Below are positions 1 to 6,555 of a DNA stretch of 18,083 nucleotides, piece after piece. How positions within the stretch are numbered: the first letter of the stretch is position 1; every line of letters begins with the position of its first letter. Under the pieces are notes generated by a model. The model saw only the letters and a list, made by a program, of their open reading frames with translations. It did no database searches and was not told the origin of the DNA. A program made the translations under genes and the position numbers. The stretch is from CAYVSF01 sp046482855. GTDB lineage: Bacteria; Bacteroidota; Bacteroidia; Bacteroidales; UBA12077. Location: assembly GCA_046482855.1 (NCBI GenBank), contig JAWOEH010000220.1:1-18083 (forward strand), in the 5' to 3' direction.

Positions 1-2
1 CC

Positions 3-614
3 CAGGTGCAGAACCTGGAAGTGTTTGCTCGCTTATGCTGGCGGGTTAATCGATTGCAGGATCAGCTTGAGGCTATTGGGGTAAAAGCAAAACATATTAA
101 TGTGGGTGGAGGTTTGGGAGTTGATTATAGTGCTCCCACTGAACGATTGCCCGATTTTAAAGGCTACTTTACTACACTAAAAACTCATCTAAAACGACGG
201 CATAACCAGCAAATACATGTGGAATTGGGACGATCGTTAGTGGCTGCGTGTGGTAGTCTGATAACTCGTGTGTTGTATGTGAAGCCAGGGCCGGAACGCA
301 CATATGTTATCGTAGATGCGGGTATGAGTGAGCTTTTACGTCCGGCTCTTTATGGGAGTGTACATCCGGTTGAAAACCTTACCTCCGAAGGAGTTGGCAA
401 AAGATACTGGGTTGCAGGCCCCGTTTGTGAATCGGCCGATGTTTTGGCCAAAGAAGTTGTACTGCCCGAAGTACGGCGTGGCGATATCTTTGCTATTCGG
501 TGGGCCGGAGCTTACGGTGAGGTAATGGCATCGCGCTATAACCTCAGGCCACCCTTGTATTCCCTTTGTTCGGATGAGGTAGCGGTTGAGAATGTGGCTT
601 TTACAAAAGTATAG
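3..614 (+). CDS. lysA: Diaminopimelate decarboxylase, C-terminal part (5' truncated by window edge)
   Basis: PLP-dependent decarboxylase that converts meso-diaminopimelate to L-lysine, the last step of lysine synthesis, in the cytoplasm. About 203 codons are visible; family members are about 400 residues, so roughly half is missing on the left. Seen (counting from the GTG at 6): the glycine-rich phosphate-binding loop HINVGGGLGVDY (30-41), the segment ELGRSLVAACGS (73-84) that follows the barrel, the catalytic-cysteine motif GPVCESAD (138-145, Cys141) and the PLP/substrate tyrosine segment GAYGEVMASRYN (168-179). The frame is open to the left edge, so the GTG is not the real start. It ends with TAG and converges with the nitroreductase gene. 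Other group IV decarboxylases (ornithine/arginine, carboxynorspermidine) are possible, but the CESAD and GAYGEVMAS context favours LysA. Confidence 0.9.
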   Translation, partial: QVQNLEVFARLCWRVNRLQDQLEAIGVKAKHINVGGGLGVDYSAPTERLPDFKGYFTTLKTHLKRRHNQQIHVELGRSLVAACGSLITRVLYVKPGPERTYVIVDAGMSELLRPALYGSVHPVENLTSEGVGKRYWVAGPVCESADVLAKEVVLPEVRRGDIFAIRWAGAYGEVMASRYNLRPPLYSLCSDEVAVENVAFTKV

Positions 615-832
615 ATCTTTTAAAAACGAGATGAAATTTGAAAAATGCCAAATGGCGTGGGTAAAAGGTATATTCAAAGAAAAAACAAAAAGAAGGGTGC
701 TGTAGAAGTTTATTATAGATGAAAGACTTTTGAGGATAAAATCCTGCTCGCTGTACTGTGAGCAAGTACCAAACAGCAAAGGGTTTACTGGCTATTATTG
801 CCAACTTCTATCTTTGCCGGGATGGGAGAAAG

Positions 833-858
833 AAAGGCACCTTTTGGGGTGCCTTTTT
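833..858. terminator. Bidirectional hairpin terminator between convergent genes
   Basis: A 9-bp perfect stem, AAAGGCACC (833-841) with GGTGCCTTT (848-856), and a 6-base loop. On the plus strand it is followed by a short T run (854-858); on the minus strand the stem runs into a TTTCTTTC tract. It lies 20 bases past the nitroreductase stop and about 220 bases past the lysA stop, so it most directly serves the nitroreductase. The stretch 615-832 between the lysA stop and this hairpin holds no gene or other structure that I can support. Confidence 0.75.
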
Positions 859-875
859 GCGTGTAGTATATTTTT

Positions 876-1388
876 CTACCAGTTATCGTAGTGTACGCGC
901 GACTCATCGTACCGATACTCCTCTTCAAGTTTTTCGGCAGGTACTCCCAGGGGAAAGATGGCAAAAGGTGTTACCGTTTCAGGTATGTCAATTACCTGTT
1001 TCAACCCATCAATTCGGGGTTTTACGCTCCAAAGAGCAATCCAGACTGTCCCCAGCGCCAAGTCGTGAGCAGCCAGTTGCAGATTTTGTGCAGCACAAGC
1101 ACAGTCCTGTGGGTAGAAACCTGGAAAGCCTTGCTTGGCTTCATCGCCTAAAATAATTACTGCGGCCTGAGCTTGCTTGAACATCAGGTTTCCTTCATCC
1201 ACTTTGTCGGCAATGGCGTTAAGTTTCTCGCGATCTTTCACTACCACAAAGTGCCAGGGACGTCCGTCGCCGGCACTTGGCGCATTCATGGCTGCCTCCA
1301 GCAGAGTTTTGATTTGTGCATCGGTTACAGGGGTATCTTTGAACTGACGAATGCTTCGTCGAGACATAATAGCCGTTAATGTTTCCAT
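876..1388 (-). CDS. Nitroreductase-family FMN oxidoreductase
   Basis: A 170-residue cytoplasmic flavoprotein of the nitroreductase superfamily, which uses FMN and NAD(P)H to reduce nitro compounds, quinones or similar acceptors; the physiological substrate cannot be read from sequence. Seen: the N-terminal FMN-phosphate motif SRRSIRQF (9-16), NAPSAGDGRPWHFVVV (35-50), the Cys-containing helix QDCACAAQNLQLAAH (94-108) followed by GTVWI, and the C-terminal FPLGVPAE (145-152). Length fits the short single-domain subgroup, which normally works as a homodimer with FMN at the interface. The ATG at 1386-1388 is preceded by a well-placed Bacteroidota-type promoter. It is a single-gene unit, convergent with lysA. 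Confidence 0.92.
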   Translation of the reverse strand: METLTAIMSRRSIRQFKDTPVTDAQIKTLLEAAMNAPSAGDGRPWHFVVVKDREKLNAIADKVDEGNLMFKQAQAAVIILGDEAKQGFPGFYPQDCACAAQNLQLAAHDLALGTVWIALWSVKPRIDGLKQVIDIPETVTPFAIFPLGVPAEKLEEEYRYDESRVHYDNW

Positions 1389-1414
1389 AGTGCTTCTATT
1401 TGCAATTTTACTTA

Positions 1415-1445
1415 CAAAACTAAGGTTTATTTCAAAGCCCGCAAA
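1415..1445 (-). promoter_or_regulatory. Bacteroidota-type promoter for the nitroreductase gene
   Basis: On the minus strand, TTTG (1445-1442), a 19-base spacer, then TAGTTTTG (1422-1415), an exact TAnnTTTG -7 element. The predicted transcript start is near 1408, about 20 bases before the ATG at 1388. Spacing and sequence both match the consensus established in Bacteroides and Flavobacterium. Confidence 0.7.
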
Positions 1446-1736
1446 GAGCCCTTTTGATTTTTATCTGATAGCTGAAAATATTTAGGATTGAGGTAGCGTG
1501 TTCATGTCATTTCCAGGCAAGGTGATGGTTTGTATATCATAAACAGGTTTTTAAACCGAATGTAAAGAGCTTTGTCATCTTGCAGCATCTGTTTTATTCC
1601 AAGTGTTTTAGTGTATCGTAAGATCAACCCTTTATTGGCGTTCGTTATTGGGGTGTAAATAGTGACAAATAGAAGTGGGAAAAGGATTATCAATGGACTG
1701 CAGGTAGCAGAAAAGCAAGCCTAAGGAGATGTGCCA
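1446..1736. other. Intergenic stretch, no gene recognised
   Basis: About 290 bases between the divergent nitroreductase and deacetylase promoters. The longest open frame is a 63-codon minus-strand ORF (1502-1693) with no recognisable domain, start context or promoter. An AAGGAG at 1723-1728 lies only 2 bases before a GTG in the deacetylase frame (1731), too close to be a working ribosome site for it. I see no tRNA, repeat or strong hairpin here. Confidence 0.5.
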
Positions 1737-1765
1737 TTTGATCTTGTGAAAAATGTTTATGTTTG
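1737..1765 (+). promoter_or_regulatory. Promoter of the deacetylase gene, predicted leaderless
   Basis: TTTG (1737-1740), a 17-base spacer, then TATGTTTG (1758-1765), an exact TAnnTTTG. The -7 element ends only 4 bases before the ATG at 1770, so transcription would start at or within a base or two of the start codon. If used, this promoter rules out the upstream in-frame GTG at 1731. The 17-base spacer is at the short end of the accepted range. Confidence 0.5.
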
Positions 1766-1769
1766 CGCT

Positions 1770-2669
1770 ATGATTCAAATTGCCTTTTCTTCTGCTTATC
1801 ATCATCCCTTGCCTGAAGGCCACCGGTTCCCAATGGACAAATATACCCTTATTCCCCAGCAGTTGCTGTATGAAGGCACTTTTGAAGAACCTCATTTCTT
1901 TGCTCCGCAATCATTTGATAATGGTGCCATAGAGGCTGTGCACGATGCTGAGTATGTGGCAAAGTTGAAGAATGGCACCCTTACTTACAAGGAGATCCGG
2001 CGTATAGGGTTTCCTTATAGTCCAGATCTTGTTACACGCGAAGAGCATATATGTGCAGGTACCACCCAAGGCGCCGAAAAAGCACTTGAAAGTGGCATCG
2101 CTTTTAATGTGGCAGGTGGTACACATCACGCGTATGCCGATCATGGCGAAGGTTTTTGTATGTATAACGATATAGCTGTAGCCGCGCAATACCTTTTGGA
2201 TACAGGAGCGATAAAGCAGGCTCTGGTAGTGGATTTGGATGTTCATCAGGGAAATGGTACGGCCAGCATTTTTGCCAGTGATTCGCGGGTGTTTACTTTT
2301 AGTATGCATTGCCAAAAGAATTACCCGCTGCGAAAAGAGAAGTCTGATTTGGACATTCCGCTTGATTGGTATACCGAGGATGCCACTTATTTGCAAACCC
2401 TTGAAACGTATCTACCGCCAATCATCAATAAGGTGAAGCCTGACATTATCTTTTATCAGAGTGGAGTGGATATTTTGTTCAACGATAAACTCGGGAAGCT
2501 TTCGGTGTCGGTTGAAGGGGTAAAGGAACGCGATTACCGGGTTCTAAGTCTGGCGCAAAAGCATGAAATTCCCTTGATTGCCTCAATGGGAGGAGGGTAT
2601 TCGGAGCGTATGCGGGATATTGTGGAGGCACATTGTAATACTTTTCGGGTTGCTGCTCAACTTTTTTAA
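1770..2669 (+). CDS. Histone deacetylase-family zinc hydrolase
   Basis: A 299-residue cytoplasmic amidohydrolase of the arginase/deacetylase fold; bacterial members remove acetyl or acyl groups from lysines, polyamines or other amines. Seen: the active-site His pair in GGTHHAYADHGEGF (116-129; His119, His120), the zinc ligands in VVDLDVHQGNGT (153-164; Asp157, His159) and SGVDIL (231-236; Asp234), and the transition-state tyrosine in MGGGYS (273-278; Tyr277). All catalytic residues known for human class I HDACs are therefore present. The start at 1770 is chosen because family similarity begins at IAFSSAYHHPLPEGH and because the frame upstream (GTG at 1731) overlaps the promoter. It has no operon partner and is followed by a 350-base gap. 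The real substrate is not predictable; similarity to the HDAC11-like bacterial group is an inference. Confidence 0.92.
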   Translation: MIQIAFSSAYHHPLPEGHRFPMDKYTLIPQQLLYEGTFEEPHFFAPQSFDNGAIEAVHDAEYVAKLKNGTLTYKEIRRIGFPYSPDLVTREEHICAGTTQGAEKALESGIAFNVAGGTHHAYADHGEGFCMYNDIAVAAQYLLDTGAIKQALVVDLDVHQGNGTASIFASDSRVFTFSMHCQKNYPLRKEKSDLDIPLDWYTEDATYLQTLETYLPPIINKVKPDIIFYQSGVDILFNDKLGKLSVSVEGVKERDYRVLSLAQKHEIPLIASMGGGYSERMRDIVEAHCNTFRVAAQLF

Positions 2670-2729
2670 TAGAAATCTGTGGTTTATTATAAATCTGTTC
2701 GCGTTAAATATTGATCTCCGACTGCACTT

Positions 2730-2759
2730 TTTGCTATTGGTTGATTATTAATACTTTTG
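2730..2759 (+). promoter_or_regulatory. Bacteroidota-type promoter with no obvious gene
   Basis: TTTG (2730-2733), an 18-base spacer, then TACTTTTG (2752-2759), an exact TAnnTTTG. The predicted start is near 2766. The next convincing gene begins at 3024, so this would give a leader of about 260 bases, or drive a small RNA or the doubtful short ORF at 2769. Confidence 0.5.
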
Positions 2760-2768
2760 CAGTTTTTT

Positions 2769-2912
2769 ATGTGCGCCTTGTTAAGATTGTTCAAAGCCTT
2801 TGTTTATAGTGCATTTGAAAGCATCTCTTTTTTACCAACCTTTAACGCAAACATTTTTTTATTCTCCCTTAATCATCAGCCTTCCCGCACCATCAATTTT
2901 CCTGCTCTCTAA
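2769..2912 (+). CDS. Doubtful 47-residue ORF behind a promoter
   Basis: The ATG at 2769 lies within a few bases of the transcript start predicted from the promoter at 2730-2759, and the frame stays open for 47 codons to a TAA. The peptide starts MCALLRLFKAFVYSAFES and is rich in Phe and Leu, with no clear membrane helix and no family that I recognise. Codon use is T- and A-rich like the surrounding non-coding DNA. I list it only because of the promoter placement; it is more likely non-coding leader. Confidence 0.12.
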   Translation: MCALLRLFKAFVYSAFESISFLPTFNANIFLFSLNHQPSRTINFPAL

Positions 2913-2982
2913 AAAAGCAAAGAAATTCCCTCATCAGCTAAACAAAATACGCCTATTTTTATTTAATCTAAATAATATTACA

Positions 2983-2990
2983 TAGTTTTG
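2983..2990 (+). promoter_or_regulatory. -7 element before the flavin reductase gene
   Basis: TAGTTTTG matches TAnnTTTG exactly and lies 33 bases before the ATG at 3024, giving a predicted leader of about 25 bases. No clear TTTG is seen 17-23 bases upstream; that region is an AT-rich run instead, so this is weaker than the promoter at 2730. Confidence 0.4.
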
Positions 2991-3023
2991 CAAACCAAAC
3001 AAAAGACTTTAAACTCTTATTTT

Positions 3024-3686
3024 ATGGAAGCTGTTGAAACACAATTGAAATACAAAGTGCTAAGTGTACGTAACTTAACTCCCGATACCTATTGCTTGCG
3101 CTTTGACAAAAACAACATGGCCTTTAAAGCCGGACAGCACTTGGTTCTGGAAATTGAAGGCGACAGAAATGCCCGGGAATATAGTATCTACTCCGGCGAG
3201 CAGGATGCTTACCTGGAGGTATTGATTAAAGAAGTGCAAGAGGGACATCTTTCTAAAAAACTTAAGCGCATTGCCAAAGGTCAGGAAGTGAATATTTATG
3301 GACCTTATGGCCATTTTACTCTCGATGGAGTCAGAAAGAAGACCCACAAACATGTTTTTATTGCCAGCGGTACCGGCATTGCACCTTTTTCCAGTTTTGT
3401 GCGCTCCAATCCAGGTCTCGATTACCAGTTATTGCATGGTGTGAAAACCAACGATGAGGCTTATGACAAAGATCAATATGAAAGCAATCGATATATTGCA
3501 TGCACCTCACGCGACAAAAAGGGAGACTACCATGGTCGTGTAACCGATTATCTCATTGAGAATGAATTTGATAAAGATACACTTTTCTATTTCTGTGGCA
3601 ACTCACAAATGATATTCGATGCCATGGATATTTTGAAAGATAAGGGATTTGATCGCCAACAAATGTTTGCCGAAGTCTATTTTTAA
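3024..3686 (+). CDS. Ferredoxin-NADP reductase-like FAD oxidoreductase
   Basis: A 220-residue soluble flavoenzyme of the FNR superfamily that moves electrons between NAD(P)H and a one-electron carrier such as ferredoxin or flavodoxin. Seen: an FAD-binding beta barrel (about 1-100) with the flavin motif REYSIYS (51-57), the phosphate-side segment GHLSKKL (74-80) and GPYGHF (93-98), then an NAD(P) domain with ASGTGIAPFSSF (114-125), the CGNSQMIFDAMDIL segment (191-204) and the C-terminal AEVYF. There is no iron-sulfur domain, so it is a stand-alone reductase rather than an oxygenase or hydrogenase subunit. The ATG at 3024 is chosen over the TTG at 2988, which overlaps the -7 motif and would add 12 unconserved residues. 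It is monocistronic, followed by a strong terminator. Electron acceptor unknown. Confidence 0.88.
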   Translation: MEAVETQLKYKVLSVRNLTPDTYCLRFDKNNMAFKAGQHLVLEIEGDRNAREYSIYSGEQDAYLEVLIKEVQEGHLSKKLKRIAKGQEVNIYGPYGHFTLDGVRKKTHKHVFIASGTGIAPFSSFVRSNPGLDYQLLHGVKTNDEAYDKDQYESNRYIACTSRDKKGDYHGRVTDYLIENEFDKDTLFYFCGNSQMIFDAMDILKDKGFDRQQMFAEVYF

Positions 3687-3705
3687 TTCGTATTACCTAT
3701 TTTCA

Positions 3706-3756
3706 GTTCCTGCGTCAGCCGTCTTTATTATTGGCTGAATGCAGGAACTTTTTTTT
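3706..3756 (+). terminator. Rho-independent terminator of the flavin reductase gene
   Basis: An outer 8-bp stem, GTTCCTGC (3706-3713) with GCAGGAAC (3741-3748), an internal loop, then an inner 5-bp stem CAGCC (3716-3720) with GGCTG (3733-3737), followed directly by eight T residues (3749-3756). It lies 20 bases after the stop codon. Confidence 0.9.
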
Positions 3757-3868
3757 GGGAAGTACTATGATCTGAAAACAGGTTCTGCAATCATTTGACA
3801 GATGAATTCAACGGCTAATTCTTTGTAAATCAAATGACGGGATCTTCAAGAAAAGAAAAGATTTCAAA

Positions 3869-3933
3869 GAACCGACTCAAAGGAGACTCTCTTAGCAATG
3901 TTAAGCTGAATAGTGTTCCTTTTGAGTCGATTC
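3869..3933 (-). terminator. Long hairpin just past the permease stop, probable terminator
   Basis: Inverted repeat with arms CGACTCAAAGGA (3873-3884) and TCCTTTTGAGTCG (3917-3929, one bulged T), extended by GAA/TTC across a mismatch, around a 32-base loop with a small inner CTTA/TAAG stem. On the minus strand it begins 20 bases after the permease stop and is followed by a T/C-rich tract rather than a clean U run. It could also protect the 3' end of the mRNA. Confidence 0.5.
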
Positions 3934-3952
3934 GCTTACTAGAAAAAACGTA

Positions 3953-6313
3953 TTACTCATCACGCAGGCTGTATACCGGAGGAAGTTGTGTTACCCGGGT
4001 TGTTTTTGCAATGATAGATGCAAATGCAATGATTAATGTAAGTGCCAATGCACCTGCGAAATACCACCATGTTATATCCGCGTGATAGGCAAAATCCTGA
4101 AACCAGGTCAGCAATAACCAATAAGCAATAGGCAGACCAAGAATACTTGCCATGAGAACAAATTTTAAGTAATGTACAATGAGTAAGCCATTTAGCTGGT
4201 TTCCTGAAGCCCCCAAAACTTTGCGAATACCAATCTCTTTTGTACGTTGCTCCAGTTGATAGGAGGTAAGTGAAAACAATCCCAGTGCCGAGAGGGCAAT
4301 TGCCAATAAAGCCCCCACTGATATGAGTTTGGCTGACTGAGTCTCTTTTCGGTAGTGATGTTGGTTAATATCACTCATAAATTGATGATTAGGAATATAA
4401 GAAGGATCAATGCTTTTAAGTACGGACGTAATATGATTAAGTACCTCCTTCTCCTGATCTTCTTTAAATCGGACGGATAAAACATAAAACCCATCCATGT
4501 ATCTGCTTAAAGCCAGGGGGCCTATTTCATGATGCAGGTTCAAGGCATGAAAATTCTTAACAATACCAATTACTCTGCCTTCAAAACGCCATAACATGAC
4601 TTTTTCACCCAATACATCGCCACCAATCATTTTTGCTGCGGCCTCGTTTAAAATGAAACTGCTGCTATCTGTGGATCGTTCCTCTGAAAAGTCACGTCCG
4701 GCAAGTAGTTCTAATCCATAGGTTTTAACGAAACCCGGTTGAATTTTATATTCCATACAGGCCCGGTTCGCTTTCTCGGGCTCTTCGAATCGGCGTAATG
4801 TTTGACCGGACCCCCTGGCCCCTGGCCGGTGCATGCTACCAGTAGCTTCAATGATAGCAGGATGTCGCTTACACTCTTGACGCACGGTTTGATAATGTTG
4901 TTGGATTTCGTTAGTAAATCCTGAGAATACAACCACTTGTTCAGTCTGATATCCCGGAGAGGTAGTAAGCAAGAATTGAAGCTGTGCCCGGAATCCCAAA
5001 AGAGTTGCCACTAAAGCTAACGTAAGCACAAACTGAGTAACCAACATGGCATTGCGAAAGCCAAATTTGCGTGCTTGCCTTGTTACCTGTGGGCGCAAAA
5101 TATTCTGTGTCCTCATGCGGGAAATGTAAAAGGCCGGGTAGGCTCCTGAAGCGATACCCAATACCAGGGCTCCTACTATAAAAATTAGTATCCATGGAAG
5201 ATCTGCAGGATAGGTTAGCGCCAACGTACTGCCCATTAAGGATGAAAAGGGTGTGATGAAACTCTCTACCCAAAACATGGCCAATATAAACGCCAACAGA
5301 CTTGTGAAAAGCGATTCTGTCAGGAATTGCTTTTTTATATCCTGGCGCATCGCCCCTGTTGCTTTTCGTATGGCTATTTCGCGTTTCCTTTGTTCTGCAG
5401 TAGCCAACGACATATTTATGTAATTAAACAACGCGATAATAAGCAGAAACAAAGCAATGCATCCAAAAATGTAGAGATAATTTGGATTGCCAAGATCTTC
5501 GATATAACCAGGGAAGTCTGTCTTTAAGTGGATGTCTGTTAGTGCTTGCAAACCGATGTCGTAGGTTATACCGTAAGGTTTATAGGCCTCGTTTACAGTG
5601 GCGGCAGCTACCGTCTTTATTTTCTTTGCTATTGTTGCTGTTAATGGTCCTTGCAGCTTAAAGTAAGTATGAAAGTCGCTACCCATCATCTCTAAATATT
5701 GCTGCGAAAAGCTGTTTATCGATAGCAACATGTCAAATTTTAGGTGCGATTGTGCCGGAGGATCTTCCATAACACCAATCACCTCATATGATTTTTCGTC
5801 AATTTTTACCTCTTCGCCCAATGGTGATGTTTGACCAAAAATAGACTCAGCCACAGAGTTTGTTAATACAACCTTGTTGGGCTGTGATAAATACCGTCTG
5901 GGTGTCCCTTGTACAATTTTATAGGAGAATACATTAAAAAAGGCGCTGTCGACATAATGATATTTATACTGCCCATAGTGCGACTCTTTTGTAAACACGT
6001 AATCGCGGTATTGTCGAAAGATTCGGGTAACAGAACTTACTTCAGGAACTTGATCATTTAGCTCTACGGCTACATCATACAGGGTAGAGGCGAATTCTGA
6101 ATAGTTCCCATCATTTTCACGCTGGGAAATTGTTCGGTAGATTTGCTCGGAATCATCAAAAAAACGGTCATATTGCGTTTCATGTTTAATGTAAAGGGAA
6201 ATGAGCATGGCTACAGCCAATCCCATGGAAAGACCTAATATATTAACCAAATGCGCTCCGGCGCGTCGTTTAACGTTTCTAATGGCGAGTTTCAGGTAGT
6301 TCGATAGTTTCAT
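3953..6313 (-). CDS. FtsX/MacB-like ABC transporter permease, full length
   Basis: A 786-residue inner-membrane permease of the MacB/FtsX type, common in Bacteroidota. Family members couple cytoplasmic ATPase work to movement of substrates or signals in the periplasm (efflux, lipoprotein handling, antimicrobial-peptide sensing); the substrate here is unknown. Eight membrane segments can be placed at about 22-42, 278-299, 336-356, 373-395, 421-441, 662-683, 713-735 and 750-768. Large periplasmic MacB-PCD domains occupy 43-277 and 442-661. Both FtsX modules show the coupling motif that follows a membrane helix: REIAIRKATGA (311-321) and TKEIGIRKVLGAS (691-703). The C-terminus is LPPVYSLRDE, a slightly divergent form of the usual NPxxSLRxE. 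No ATPase or membrane-fusion gene lies in the window. It is transcribed alone, divergently from a sigma54 activator, with a sigma54 promoter upstream. Confidence 0.93.
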   Translation of the reverse strand: MKLSNYLKLAIRNVKRRAGAHLVNILGLSMGLAVAMLISLYIKHETQYDRFFDDSEQIYRTISQRENDGNYSEFASTLYDVAVELNDQVPEVSSVTRIFRQYRDYVFTKESHYGQYKYHYVDSAFFNVFSYKIVQGTPRRYLSQPNKVVLTNSVAESIFGQTSPLGEEVKIDEKSYEVIGVMEDPPAQSHLKFDMLLSINSFSQQYLEMMGSDFHTYFKLQGPLTATIAKKIKTVAAATVNEAYKPYGITYDIGLQALTDIHLKTDFPGYIEDLGNPNYLYIFGCIALFLLIIALFNYINMSLATAEQRKREIAIRKATGAMRQDIKKQFLTESLFTSLLAFILAMFWVESFITPFSSLMGSTLALTYPADLPWILIFIVGALVLGIASGAYPAFYISRMRTQNILRPQVTRQARKFGFRNAMLVTQFVLTLALVATLLGFRAQLQFLLTTSPGYQTEQVVVFSGFTNEIQQHYQTVRQECKRHPAIIEATGSMHRPGARGSGQTLRRFEEPEKANRACMEYKIQPGFVKTYGLELLAGRDFSEERSTDSSSFILNEAAAKMIGGDVLGEKVMLWRFEGRVIGIVKNFHALNLHHEIGPLALSRYMDGFYVLSVRFKEDQEKEVLNHITSVLKSIDPSYIPNHQFMSDINQHHYRKETQSAKLISVGALLAIALSALGLFSLTSYQLEQRTKEIGIRKVLGASGNQLNGLLIVHYLKFVLMASILGLPIAYWLLLTWFQDFAYHADITWWYFAGALALTLIIAFASIIAKTTRVTQLPPVYSLRDE

Positions 6314-6427
6314 AATACACGTTTTTTTAATAGGAGCGAATTACATGCCGTTGTTTTAACGTGTTTATATTTAATGCTTTAAGCTTTGTTTTGTAGGTGG
6401 TGTGTGCTCGCAAATAAACACCTGTTG

Positions 6428-6453
6428 TTCGTAAATGTACAGTTTTTCGTAAA
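6428..6453. repeat. Direct repeat TTCGTAAA in the permease leader region
   Basis: TTCGTAAA occurs at 6428-6435 and again at 6446-6453, 18 bases apart start to start, in the region between the divergent permease and response-regulator genes. It could be a pair of protein-binding half sites on the same DNA face, or chance; the eight-base length is modest. Confidence 0.3.
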
Positions 6454-6464
6454 GATCCGCAACA

Positions 6465-6479
6465 GAGCACAAAGTGCTC
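6465..6479. promoter_or_regulatory. Perfect palindrome, candidate activator binding site
   Basis: GAGCACAAAGTGCTC is a perfect inverted repeat with 6-base arms and a 3-base centre. A further half site, GTGCTCG, is found at 6404-6410. It sits between the permease and the NtrC-type regulator, near the predicted transcript start of the permease. NtrC-family dimers bind palindromes of this size, so it may be the binding site of the regulator encoded at 6556; its position downstream of the -12 box is not typical but is tolerated by some activators. It could instead bind another regulator. Confidence 0.45.
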
Positions 6480-6487
6480 GGTTTTGA

Positions 6488-6503
6488 TGCACTTTTTGTG
6501 CCT
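6488..6503 (-). promoter_or_regulatory. Sigma54 (-24/-12) promoter for the permease gene
   Basis: The minus strand reads AGGCACAAAAAGTGCA, matching the consensus TGGCAC-N5-TTGCA with differences only at the first T and the first T of TTGC. The invariant GG (6502-6501) and GC (6490-6489) are separated by exactly 10 bases. Transcription would start near 6477, giving a leader of about 165 bases before the permease ATG at 6313. Its place next to a gene for a sigma54 activator strengthens the call. I found no other match of this quality in the window. Confidence 0.65.
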
Positions 6504-6526
6504 TTGACGGAAACCTAGTAACTTTA
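6495..6526 (+). promoter_or_regulatory. Housekeeping-type promoter of the response-regulator operon
   Basis: TTTG (6495-6498), a 20-base spacer, then TAACTTTA (6519-6526), one mismatch from TAnnTTTG. The predicted start near 6533 gives a leader of about 23 bases. Its -33 element lies inside the opposing sigma54 element, so the two promoters cannot readily be occupied at the same time. Confidence 0.4.
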
Positions 6527-6555
6527 GCCTTAAATCCTATTATTAACTACGATTC

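Noticed and set aside
745..764. Hairpin TGCTC/GAGCA as a lysA terminator
   Set aside because: The stem is only 5 bp and no T run follows; the hairpin at 833-858 is far better.
336..779. 147-codon minus-strand frame across the end of lysA
   Set aside because: Antisense shadow of lysA continuing into AT-rich intergenic DNA.
758..1156. 132-codon plus-strand frame over the lysA/nitroreductase junction
   Set aside because: It runs through the terminator hairpin and antisense to a clear nitroreductase gene.
1502..1693. 63-codon minus-strand frame between nitroreductase and deacetylase
   Set aside because: No domain, no start signal, no promoter, and composition like intergenic DNA.
1924..1986. 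TGGCAC strings in coding regions as sigma54 sites (for example near 1964 and 9967)
   Set aside because: None has GC at the required 10-base spacing from GG, and all are within genes.
3791..3837. TCATTTGA/TCAAATGA inverted repeat downstream of the flavin reductase
   Set aside because: Eight AT-rich pairs with a spacer of about 31 bases in an AT-rich region; not distinguishable from chance.
3834..4085. 83-codon plus-strand open frame at the permease 3' end
   Set aside because: It overlaps the antisense of a well-supported permease gene and a hairpin, and has no recognisable domain or promoter.
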